Assembly: GCA_031264895.1 (NCBI GenBank)
Contig: JAISDI010000145.1
Coordinates: 1-7,931, forward strand
DNA: 7,931 bases
From: Endomicrobium sp.
GTDB lineage: Bacteria > Elusimicrobiota > Endomicrobiia > Endomicrobiales > Endomicrobiaceae
Reading direction: 5' to 3'
Both the position numbers and the translations under genes were made by a program. Of this stretch, positions 1 through 6,617 are shown one piece after another. The notes below the pieces were generated by a model, which did no database searches, was not told the DNA's origin, and saw only the letters and a program-made list of their open reading frames with translations. The stretch's first letter is position 1, and the number at the start of each line of letters is the position of its first letter.

Positions 1-3000
1 GCGTTTTCAGCGGCCGGTTTAGCTTTGGGAATAGCAATTCCTTTTACGCTTCCTCTGGCTTTTGTTTTCGCCGCGCCTTTGGCTTTAGTATCAGGCGTAA
101 TTTTAATGTTTGCTTTCGACATTTTAACACATGCGGTATATAATGCCATAGTATCAAGCGACGCAAGGCTTGAACTTGCGGAAACATCAGGCACTGACGG
201 GCGTTTCAACAGTCCGCTCACGATCAAAGACAGCTGGCGTCAGTTTAAATTGTATATAAGCAGATCGGATCTTAAATCTTTTTACACAGCGTTTAGAGAT
301 ATTGTGGTAATGCCTATTTTCGAAGAAAGTATCTTTAGGTGGGCGCCGCTGATACTTGCCTCGGTTACCGGATTAAATCTTCCGGCGCTTTTATTTATAA
401 GCGGACTGGTTTTTATTTATGCTCATACGCAAAGAGGATTTGTTCCTTACTATAATCCCGTAAAAGAAACAATGGAATCTCCGATATCGGATAGGAAAGG
501 TTTGATAGATCTGACTATCTCCACAGTGATTTTTTCGCTTGCGGCTTTAATACCGTTTGGCACATTTATTCAAGGTTTGACCGGATATTCTTCAGTATTT
601 CTGTCCACTTTCCCCGTGTTTGCAATATTAGCTCATTCGCTAACAAACCTTTTTATAATTGCCGGAGTTTATGATATTTATAAGAAACCCATAATACAAT
701 TTTCAGAGTTCAGAAATCCGTTTGTGTCGCAGCGCAGTAAAGTGGCAAAACTTTTGTCCGGATTCAAAAACGCTTCGCCATATGCAAAAAAAGGCCGTTT
801 CGAAGAGGCTTTCTCGGATGCGCAAGATATTTCGGAAGTTATGCGCACAATTGAAGATTTGTCGCGGGAAGGGTTCAATGTATATGAATTAGGAATCGAC
901 GGACTTCTAAGTAAAAAAATCAATTCCGGAATGAGCCATCTTGAAGCCGCAAAAGAATTATTGGAAGAACTGAAAAAACTTGACGAGCAAGGCGCCGGCA
1001 TAAAAGATAAAGCCGAAAAAAATAAAATCGCGTTAGCCGTACATGTATTTTCGTTTACTATGAAAGTCGGTGAAAACGAAAGCATTGAACCCTATCCCGG
1101 ACATGATCCCGATTTAAAAGATTTTTTTGATATCCAGATAGAAATAGCTAAAGTTCTTGGCGCAAAAGCGCTTACCGTACATCTTGTCGACGTATTGGAC
1201 AAGCCGGAAAATTTAAACGCATACGCAGAATTTGTAAAAAAAGCCGCAAAAGAGGGAATTACCGTAAATTTTGAAAACTCTTTCAAAAAACTTTCTAACC
1301 AGAAACCCGATAATGTCGAGGATTTTTATCCCGCTCTGCTCAAAGAAGGATATATTGAAAATGAAGCTTTTATAAAAAATATGACGCTTATCAGAGATTT
1401 GCTTTCTGACGAAGAACGGAAGTATTTAGGCGTTACGTTAGATACTTCGAAAGCTTTAAATTCGTATACGCATTCTCTCGGCCTAAATACTTCCGATAAA
1501 GAAATTAACAAAGAGCTTGAAAAAATAAGCCTTTTTAATCTTATTGACTATTATAAAGCTTTGAAAGCCGCCGGATTTGCAATAAACAATATTCATATTT
1601 CGCATTTTAGCGCATCGCTTTCAAAATTCAAGAAACAAGCATTACCGTCAAAAGTATTTTATGATAAATCCGGTTTAGACAATACCGATAATCCCAATCT
1701 TGACATGTTAAAATTTTTAGAGTTTCTTAAAAGTGAAAATTATTCGGGCAGTCTCAATCAAGAAACGCCGTACAGAATAGCCCCTAAAAAACCGTCAAAA
1801 TATGCGGAAAAAATTCTGACTCTGTCGGAGAAAATTCAAGAGCAGGAAAGACGTCTTGCGTTAGAGAAAAATAATGCGGAGTTAAAAGAAGAATACGAGC
1901 AAAATTTCTATTTATTGCTTAAGGATGTGTATAACGTTAATTCGGATTTGAGTCTTGACGAGGTTTTAGCAAGAATAGAGTATTTGACCGGCCTCTTTTT
2001 AAATTTTAAAAAATACATCGACGAGGTCAACCCAACGGAGACCGTTCATGAAAATTCTAAGTATAAGAATACCGTCAGAAATTTGCGTAATTTTTCCGAC
2101 CTTTCGCCGGAAAGCAAAGACAATGCCGGACTTTCAGAGATTCACGGACTTTCAGAGATTCACGGGAGTATCAAAAATTTTACCGGCTTGACCGAAAAGA
2201 TCGGCATTATTTCCGCCGCGACCGACTTGACCGAATTGACCGCCGCGATCGACGCGATTTCCGCAGCCAGAGACTTGACCGCGCTCGACATTGACCTTGA
2301 CCTTATTTCCATCGCGCTCGACGAGGCCGATATCGACCTTCGTTCCGCCGTGGAGTACTTGGTCGAAGAGATCTTCATTATTTCCACTCTGACCGGCTTG
2401 ACCGACGAGGCCGCCATTATTTCCGCCATAACAAACATTGTCGACGCTTTAAAAAAAGCAAAGGCAAATCAAACCGGAGCCTCAGTCATCCCTGCTTTTC
2501 AATCTTTCATTCACAATTACCAATTAAGTATAGAGCCTGCTATAGTCGAATATATGGCGCTCGCGCAAAAATTGATAGAAAACGAAATTGTAAAAAATAG
2601 TTCAAATAAAAACGCTATTGAAAAGCTTTTCAAGGACAATTACGGGAATTTATACGACTCCGTAATAAACGTAGAGCCTTTGTCCGGCGGACGTTCCGGC
2701 GTATACAATAAGCCGTATAAAATAACCGTTATCAAAGACGGCGCGGAAAAAGCGTATATTTTAAAATCAATAGAACTTATCAGAGAAAAACCATACGGTA
2801 TTATTGAACGCAGAACTCCGAAATTTATAACCGATATAGTTAATTATCTTGCCGGTAAAGGCATTCCCGTAGCAAAAATAAATAAAACCAAAGACGGCAC
2901 TTTTTACGTTATGCCGCAAAACAATGACAAATATTTTTACATATTGATGGACAATGTAGATCATTTTGAAGTTTCATCGCACGAGGATTATAGCGACTCT

Positions 3001-5700
3001 CATTTCGAGCGGACGTTTCAACTTATTTCCGATATGCAAGAAGTTCTTAAAAATTTCCCAAGCGATGAGGAGTTAAAGCAAACCGCAAGCCAAAACCGCT
3101 GGCATTTTGAAGAGGATATAGCGGACAACTTTTTAGACGGGTTAAAGGATAAAATTCCGGAAGAAGATTTTGCCTTGCTTGAAAAAGCTATAAGCGAAAT
3201 GAAAAGAAATTTCGACAGACTTCCGAAAGATTTGCCTAAAACGTTTGTCCATAACGATATTCGTCTGGCAAATGTGGCATCCGACGGGATCTTCAGAGCC
3301 GGTAATGTTTTGTTCGACGAAAGCGGAGCTATAACCGGAGTGATAGATTTTGAAGGTTTCGGATATACGCACAGGGTCGTCGAACTTTTTAATCTTATCA
3401 TAATATCTAAAGGAAACGGGTACGAGTCTATAGCAAAAAATAATACGGCTAAGATGCTGAGCTATTTTCAGGAGTACCAAATAAAAAAAGGCAGGCAGCC
3501 TTTGACTCAAGACGAAATAAAATTATTCGTCGAATTGATGAGGACACATGTCATCAAGCAAACCAAAAATGTAGCGACAGATTCCGGTAAAGGAATCGAA
3601 ATTCTTAAAAAATTTATGAACGAATACGACGAAAGCGGCATAGGATCATTATGCGCTTATCTCGACCCCAAAAACATTGCCAAAGAACAAATAAAATCAG
3701 GGAAAAATTTGGCTGCTGCCATAATATTTTTGGCAAAACAATTCGATTATAAAGGTTTAGAGAAAAAGATTTCCGATTTCATAACATCAGGAAATAGAGG
3801 ATTATTGTTACTGTTTTTATTTATAACGCCGCTTCTTTACATGTTTACGCATTATTATCTGGCCGATAGTGTCAAACATGTGAACACTTATATAAAATCT
3901 GTCGAAGATACTCTCTCCGGTAATTCAAATAAAGACGGATATGAATCGCTGCCGGCAGCGGAAAATGCCCCGCGAGAAGCGCCGGTTGCAGATGGTACGA
4001 CGTCAAAAAGAAGAAGTTTGTTATTTTCTTTAATAATAACTTTAGCGATATTGAGCGCATTTTACGAAGAGAATAAACGTGAAAGACGCAAAGAGTTGAT
4101 CCTGCACGATTCGCAGCGAAACTGGGAGGAAATGTTAAATATTTTCGGAGTCGTTTATTCTGACGCGTCCGGCAATGTCTATACCAACGTATATTTTATG
4201 AAAATCGGCGACTCTTTAGACGGCGAACGCCTGAAAAATGCCGGCGGCTGGAGAACGGCAGGACAAGACGTTTGGTTTAGCGAACGTAACGGAGCTTTGT
4301 ATATTTTTTCGGATGCAAAAACTCAAAAGTTGATAGAAGATTTTTCAAGTCTCATTTCTTCGCAGGGCAAATTTTCCGGCTCGCAAAAAGTTATAAACCT
4401 CATAAAGAAAACTACGGGCATCAGTTTGGACAATGTAAAGCCGGCGATCATCGTAGACCATAACTCGCAGGATAATTACGGAAGTTTTAACGAAGACGGA
4501 ACGCTGGTCGTAAGCGCAAATGTTTTAGGCGGGGAAAGATCGCAAATATTTTCAAATTTAGAAAAGTTCGGCGGGATAAGAAATTCTCATGCAAAGGCTC
4601 TTTCGGAAGAAATTTATATGTATGCGGATAATGTAACCTCTTTAGAAGAACTTCAAGATTATCTTGCCTTATTAAATGCCGTAGAAGGCAAAAATCTTGT
4701 AGTCGATTTTGAGATTTTTAAAGACGTTAATGAAGAAACCGTGTCTAAGATCTTAAAGCTTGCAAGAAGTAACGGCATCAGAATTTTTGCAAACGAAAAC
4801 AATACGGAAACCGTTACGCAGAAAGAAAAATTGGAAAGAAGAAATTATATGATAAAGCTTGGGTTTAGCGGCTACATTTCGACCGAAAACGGCAAAATGC
4901 ACAAATATGATTATATCCGCGCAAATTCGCAAGAAATAACGGTGGTTGACGATTATGACAATGAAGAACAGCTTGAAGAGGGACTAAAAAATGCAGGACA
5001 AAACAAAGCCGTTAAATTAAGCCAGTTCTTAAATGTATTTAACGGCCAAGACCGTTCTCTCACGGGGAGAGTTGCCGCGCTTGAAATTTTTAAATCGGCC
5101 ATATTAAAATTCTATAAAAACAGAAGCACTGATCCCGATTATCAAAGAAGCGTCGGATACAATTTTAGCGAACAACTTGATTTGTCTCAAACCGATATAA
5201 AAAAATTCTGTGAAGCTTTAAAAAATAACGATATTATCGAAGGTACGGTTTCATTAAACGCATCGGCTTATCTTTATTTAAGACAGCTTGAAAGTAATGT
5301 CAAAGACATTGACTTGTTAAACAAATTGAAATTCGAATTTCTAAAAGGATTACTTATAAAAGCTCTTGCGGCAGAGGAACTTAAAAAAGAAGGCATAGAC
5401 GAAGGTCTTGCAAACGAAGATTTTGAAATTCTTTTGGGAGAAAAATTATTGCAAAGATATACTGATAATATAGACGCAACCGATATCGATCCGGAAATAG
5501 AAGAATTTATTCAAAGCGACGTGAAATTAAATGAATTCAACGATAAAATAAGCGCCCTTGCAGCCGAAAACACGCCGCGATCCATAAACGCCGTAATAAA
5601 ACTTATTTTATTGAGCGAACGCAAAACAGGCAAGATAGAAGTGGACAAAACTCCTTCATTTACGGCCTCATCAATAAAATTAATGCTGTCAGCCGCATAA
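1..5700 (+). CDS. Giant multidomain membrane protein (5'-partial): CPBP protease + TIM barrel + APH-type kinase
   Basis: The frame is open from base 1 to TAA at 5698-5700. A TTG at 25 is possible, but hydrophobic codons continue upstream of it, so the start is probably outside. Residues are numbered from base 1. Residues 9-225 are hydrophobic and carry the CPBP/Abi glutamic protease motifs: EESIFR (108-113), FIYAH (138-142) and HSLTN (212-216). Residues about 275-600 resemble the xylose isomerase/AP endonuclease 2 TIM barrel, with E296, H348, H394, E425, D481, H532 and E588 at strand ends. Residues 600-645 look coiled-coil. Residues 710-815 are repeat-built. Residues 890-1240 resemble APH/choline kinases: LSGGRSGVY (894-902), K922, HNDIRLAN (1084-1091) and VIDFE (1114-1118). 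Membrane helices follow at about 1268-1288 and 1340-1355, around a Pro/Ala/Glu-rich loop. Residues 1360-1899 are alpha/beta then helical and not recognised. No substrate can be named. Catalytic residues look intact in the protease and kinase domains, so a decayed fusion is unlikely. The domain calls rest on motifs only. Confidence 0.85.
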   Translation, partial: AFSAAGLALGIAIPFTLPLAFVFAAPLALVSGVILMFAFDILTHAVYNAIVSSDARLELAETSGTDGRFNSPLTIKDSWRQFKLYISRSDLKSFYTAFRDIVVMPIFEESIFRWAPLILASVTGLNLPALLFISGLVFIYAHTQRGFVPYYNPVKETMESPISDRKGLIDLTISTVIFSLAALIPFGTFIQGLTGYSSVFLSTFPVFAILAHSLTNLFIIAGVYDIYKKPIIQFSEFRNPFVSQRSKVAKLLSGFKNASPYAKKGRFEEAFSDAQDISEVMRTIEDLSREGFNVYELGIDGLLSKKINSGMSHLEAAKELLEELKKLDEQGAGIKDKAEKNKIALAVHVFSFTMKVGENESIEPYPGHDPDLKDFFDIQIEIAKVLGAKALTVHLVDVLDKPENLNAYAEFVKKAAKEGITVNFENSFKKLSNQKPDNVEDFYPALLKEGYIENEAFIKNMTLIRDLLSDEERKYLGVTLDTSKALNSYTHSLGLNTSDKEINKELEKISLFNLIDYYKALKAAGFAINNIHISHFSASLSKFKKQALPSKVFYDKSGLDNTDNPNLDMLKFLEFLKSENYSGSLNQETPYRIAPKKPSKYAEKILTLSEKIQEQERRLALEKNNAELKEEYEQNFYLLLKDVYNVNSDLSLDEVLARIEYLTGLFLNFKKYIDEVNPTETVHENSKYKNTVRNLRNFSDLSPESKDNAGLSEIHGLSEIHGSIKNFTGLTEKIGIISAATDLTELTAAIDAISAARDLTALDIDLDLISIALDEADIDLRSAVEYLVEEIFIISTLTGLTDEAAIISAITNIVDALKKAKANQTGASVIPAFQSFIHNYQLSIEPAIVEYMALAQKLIENEIVKNSSNKNAIEKLFKDNYGNLYDSVINVEPLSGGRSGVYNKPYKITVIKDGAEKAYILKSIELIREKPYGIIERRTPKFITDIVNYLAGKGIPVAKINKTKDGTFYVMPQNNDKYFYILMDNVDHFEVSSHEDYSDSHFERTFQLISDMQEVLKNFPSDEELKQTASQNRWHFEEDIADNFLDGLKDKIPEEDFALLEKAISEMKRNFDRLPKDLPKTFVHNDIRLANVASDGIFRAGNVLFDESGAITGVIDFEGFGYTHRVVELFNLIIISKGNGYESIAKNNTAKMLSYFQEYQIKKGRQPLTQDEIKLFVELMRTHVIKQTKNVATDSGKGIEILKKFMNEYDESGIGSLCAYLDPKNIAKEQIKSGKNLAAAIIFLAKQFDYKGLEKKISDFITSGNRGLLLLFLFITPLLYMFTHYYLADSVKHVNTYIKSVEDTLSGNSNKDGYESLPAAENAPREAPVADGTTSKRRSLLFSLIITLAILSAFYEENKRERRKELILHDSQRNWEEMLNIFGVVYSDASGNVYTNVYFMKIGDSLDGERLKNAGGWRTAGQDVWFSERNGALYIFSDAKTQKLIEDFSSLISSQGKFSGSQKVINLIKKTTGISLDNVKPAIIVDHNSQDNYGSFNEDGTLVVSANVLGGERSQIFSNLEKFGGIRNSHAKALSEEIYMYADNVTSLEELQDYLALLNAVEGKNLVVDFEIFKDVNEETVSKILKLARSNGIRIFANENNTETVTQKEKLERRNYMIKLGFSGYISTENGKMHKYDYIRANSQEITVVDDYDNEEQLEEGLKNAGQNKAVKLSQFLNVFNGQDRSLTGRVAALEIFKSAILKFYKNRSTDPDYQRSVGYNFSEQLDLSQTDIKKFCEALKNNDIIEGTVSLNASAYLYLRQLESNVKDIDLLNKLKFEFLKGLLIKALAAEELKKEGIDEGLANEDFEILLGEKLLQRYTDNIDATDIDPEIEEFIQSDVKLNEFNDKISALAAENTPRSINAVIKLILLSERKTGKIEVDKTPSFTASSIKLMLSAA
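2128..2163 (+). repeat. Perfect 18-bp in-frame tandem duplication
   Basis: The unit GGACTTTCAGAGATTCAC occurs twice back to back (2128-2145 and 2146-2163). It encodes GLSEIH twice (residues 710-721) inside the giant protein. The absence of any mismatch suggests a recent slippage event. It sits immediately before the larger degenerate repeat block and may belong to the same expanding linker. Confidence 0.95.
2182..2433 (+). repeat. GC-rich degenerate coding repeat (residues about 728-811)
   Basis: The encoded protein repeats a short pattern close to [G/D]LT-x(n)-IISAAT: starts at G729, D742, D758 and G799, with IISAA, AISAA, LISIA, IISTL and IISAI ends. At the DNA level ACCGGCTTGACCGA occurs at 2182 and again at 2392, and ATTATTTCC at 2206, 2377 and 2416. 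Composition differs sharply from the surroundings: 36 of 60 bases are G/C in 2221-2280, against 15 of 60 in 2581-2640. GCC, GAC, GCG and CTC codons dominate here and are uncommon in the flanks. The segment links the TIM barrel and kinase domains and is probably helical. It looks like an inserted or expanded low-complexity linker. Confidence 0.8.
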
Positions 5701-5701
5701 A

Positions 5702-5762
5702 CCCATATATATTCCATTCGAGCTTTCTAAAAACTATAGCAAAACAGCTTAACGTTGTCTCT
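5702..5762 (+). repeat. Left arm of the outer inverted repeat (module copy A)
   Basis: The arm pairs with 6556-6612. The inner 27 bases (5736-5762) match the reverse complement of 6556-6582 at 26 positions. The outer part matches with small gaps around CCCATATATATTCCATT. In addition, 5711-5734 is a perfect 24-bp inverted match to 6094-6117 (copy C). This sequence would form the first 60 bases of the giant gene's 3' untranslated region. Confidence 0.9.
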
Positions 5763-5774
5763 GGATGGCCGCAA

Positions 5775-5806
5775 TGACAACGACATGGGGACTGTTGTCA
5801 TCCCCA
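5775..5806. repeat. Small palindromes TGACAAC/GTTGTCA and TGGGGA/TCCCCA
   Basis: TGACAAC at 5775-5781 pairs with GTTGTCA at 5794-5800. TGGGGA at 5786-5791 can pair with TCCCCA at 5801-5806. The two stems overlap, so only one can form at a time. The preceding GGATGGCCGCAATGACA resembles short dispersed palindromic repeats known in several bacterial genomes. No T-run follows, so it is not called a terminator. Confidence 0.6.
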
Positions 5807-5816
5807 AATGTTTTAA

Positions 5817-5841
5817 CCCAGATATTCCATTAGAGCTAAGA
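5817..5841 (+). repeat. Arm module copy B
   Basis: This 25-base stretch matches the reverse complement of the right outer arm (6588-6612) with one mismatch. Of it, 5822-5840 is a perfect 19-bp inverted match to 6589-6607. It therefore belongs to the same sub-type as copy D (AGAGCTAAG) and differs from copies A and C (CGAGCTTTC). Confidence 0.9.
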
Positions 5842-5854
5842 TTTTCTAATGGAA
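5825..5854. repeat. AT-rich hairpin, 10-bp perfect stem
   Basis: TTCCATTAGA (5825-5834) and TCTAATGGAA (5845-5854) are exact reverse complements separated by 10 bases. A further half-site CCATTAGA follows at 5856-5863. The stem overlaps module copy B. It is the only strong hairpin downstream of the giant gene that could stop a polymerase or protect an mRNA end, but no run of T follows it on either strand. Confidence 0.6.
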
Positions 5855-5970
5855 ACCATTAGAAATAATGAAGAATAATAGATTGAACACACAATGAGTT
5901 ATGCGAAATAAAAAAGGTCAAAAAAAGCATAGGAAAAAAGGTAACAAATAGGTGTTTCTTCTAAAATATT

Positions 5971-6083
5971 GTTTGTCATGCCCGAAATTTGTAATCGGGC
6001 GTCCATTTTTACTAAAGAAGTTTTTGTTTTACGACGAACATGGATCAATCCCCGACAAAGACACTCGGGGATGACGACAAATG
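5971..6083. repeat. Dispersed palindromic element, copy 1
   Basis: The element has two hairpins in an overall inverted layout. The left one is GCCCGA (5980-5985) with TCGGGC (5995-6000). The right one is TCCCCGA (6049-6055) with TCGGGGA (6065-6071). The outer parts are also inverted: TTTGTCAT near 5972 against GATGACGACAAA near 6072, and TCCAT at 6002-6006 against ATGGAT at 6040-6045. The layout equals that of the element at 6281-6380, with different stem sequences. Confidence 0.75.
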
Positions 6084-6090
6084 AAAAAAG

Positions 6091-6124
6091 ATGGTTTTTA
6101 GAAAGCTCGAATGGAATTTTTGGG
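6091..6124 (-). repeat. Arm module copy C
   Basis: Read on the minus strand, this repeats the left arm: 24 consecutive bases (6094-6117) are identical to 5711-5734. The adjacent CCCA end is present too, with A in place of some T. The A-C pair would delimit a 423-bp unit that contains palindromic element copy 1. Confidence 0.9.
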
Positions 6125-6140
6125 TTAAAGGGATTATCCT

Positions 6141-6233
6141 GTCAGCGCTTTGCGCAATACCCGGTCAGAGCCTTTGGCTAAATCCCCCGTCTGCTCCGCG
6201 TCCACCCCCTTTAAAAACTTACCATTACCCACA
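6141..6233 (+). repeat. Dispersed repeat module shared with 7697-7828
   Basis: Bases 6141-6161 repeat 7752-7772 with a single difference, around GTCAGCGCTTTGCG. CTTTGGCTAAAT recurs near 7728, and 6215-6233 equals 7810-7828 exactly (19 bases). CCACCCC recurs as well. These blocks are in the same orientation but differently spaced, so the module has been rearranged or has decayed. Confidence 0.7.
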
Positions 6234-6421
6234 AGTATTTATGAGTTATGGGATTGGTAAAAAACAAGTAAAAAACAGATTTGTCATACCCGAAAGTCGT
6301 AATCGGGTATCCATTTTTGGTAAAAATATAAGTTTTTCTCAAGTTTTTTAACATGGATTCCCGCTTTTGTGGGAATGGCACGGTACTTTAGAGGTTTTTT
6401 CAAGATGTGGGTAATGGTAAG
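6218..6421 (+). mobile_element. 204-bp MITE-like element with 16-bp terminal inverted repeats
   Basis: The ends CTTACCATTACCCACA (6218-6233) and TGTGGGTAATGGTAAG (6406-6421) are exact reverse complements. Inside are two hairpins: TACCCGA (6287-6293) with TCGGGTA (6303-6309), and ATTCCC (6357-6362) with GGGAAT (6371-6376). The right 119 bases recur inverted at 7813-7931. No protein is encoded. Two inverted terminal repeats, small size and a second copy nearby fit a miniature inverted-repeat element. A target-site duplication is not evident. Confidence 0.65.
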
Positions 6422-6434
6422 CCTTTAAAAAAAA

Positions 6435-6556
6435 GGGGGAATTTCTGATTTTTTGAAAAGGAGAATTTCCGATTTTTTGGAATCGGGGAATCTTGGGGTT
6501 TAAAAAAAGGGAAATTTCCGATTTTCCAAATTGGGAATTCCTGAAGTTTTAGAAAA
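6435..6556 (+). repeat. Degenerate tandem array, about five 24-25-bp units
   Basis: Units begin at 6435, 6460, 6484, 6509 and 6533, with lengths 25, 24, 25, 24 and 24. The best-conserved core is close to GGGAATTTCCGATTTT followed by an A/T-rich tail. Units 1, 2 and 4 are the most alike; units 3 and 5 have diverged. The core is partly self-complementary (GGAAATTTCC). The array ends where the right outer arm begins. Confidence 0.7.
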
Positions 6557-6612
6557 GAGACAATGTTAAGCTGTTTTGCTATATTATTCTTAGCTCTAAT
6601 GGAATATATGGG
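6556..6612 (-). repeat. Right arm of the outer inverted repeat (module copy D)
   Basis: Read on the minus strand, this is the sequence directly downstream of the bioB stop codon. It repeats the left arm (5702-5762), which is directly downstream of the giant gene. Both convergent transcripts would therefore carry nearly the same first 60 bases of 3' untranslated sequence, if they extend that far. Confidence 0.9.
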
Positions 6613-6617
6613 ATAAA

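Larger units (their letters stand above)
5702..6612. repeat. Repeat mosaic filling the convergent intergenic region
   Basis: No credible gene is present in this stretch; open frames across it merely read through repeats. It is bounded by an imperfect inverted repeat whose left arm begins 1 base after the giant gene's stop codon and whose right arm ends 5 bases before the bioB stop codon. Inside are further copies of the arm module, hairpins, two palindromic dispersed elements and a degenerate tandem array, listed separately. Bases 5864-5970 are A-rich and show nothing recognisable. No transposase gene is visible, so this would be a non-autonomous element or nested elements. Confidence 0.75.

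Noticed and set aside
1..30. TTG at base 25 as the true start of the giant gene
   Set aside because: The frame is open upstream with continuing hydrophobic codons and no ribosome binding site is visible, so the gene is treated as 5'-partial.
678..5717. Several open frames of 60-135 codons on the minus strand across the giant gene
   Set aside because: They lie entirely opposite a strong coding frame with recognisable domains, have Ser/Phe-rich antisense-like composition and no family motifs or convincing ribosome binding sites.
5825..5870. Rho-independent terminator for the giant gene
   Set aside because: The 10-bp stem is AT-rich, starts 125 bases after the stop codon and has no T-run after it on either strand.
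5969..6351. Two short plus-strand open frames in the intergenic region (70 and 86 codons)
   Set aside because: They overlap each other and consist of translated palindromic repeats; the second ends within the MITE-like element. No ribosome binding site or protein-like composition is seen.
5971..6421. CRISPR array
   Set aside because: The repeats are few, inverted, of different sequence and without regular spacers; they are dispersed palindromic elements.
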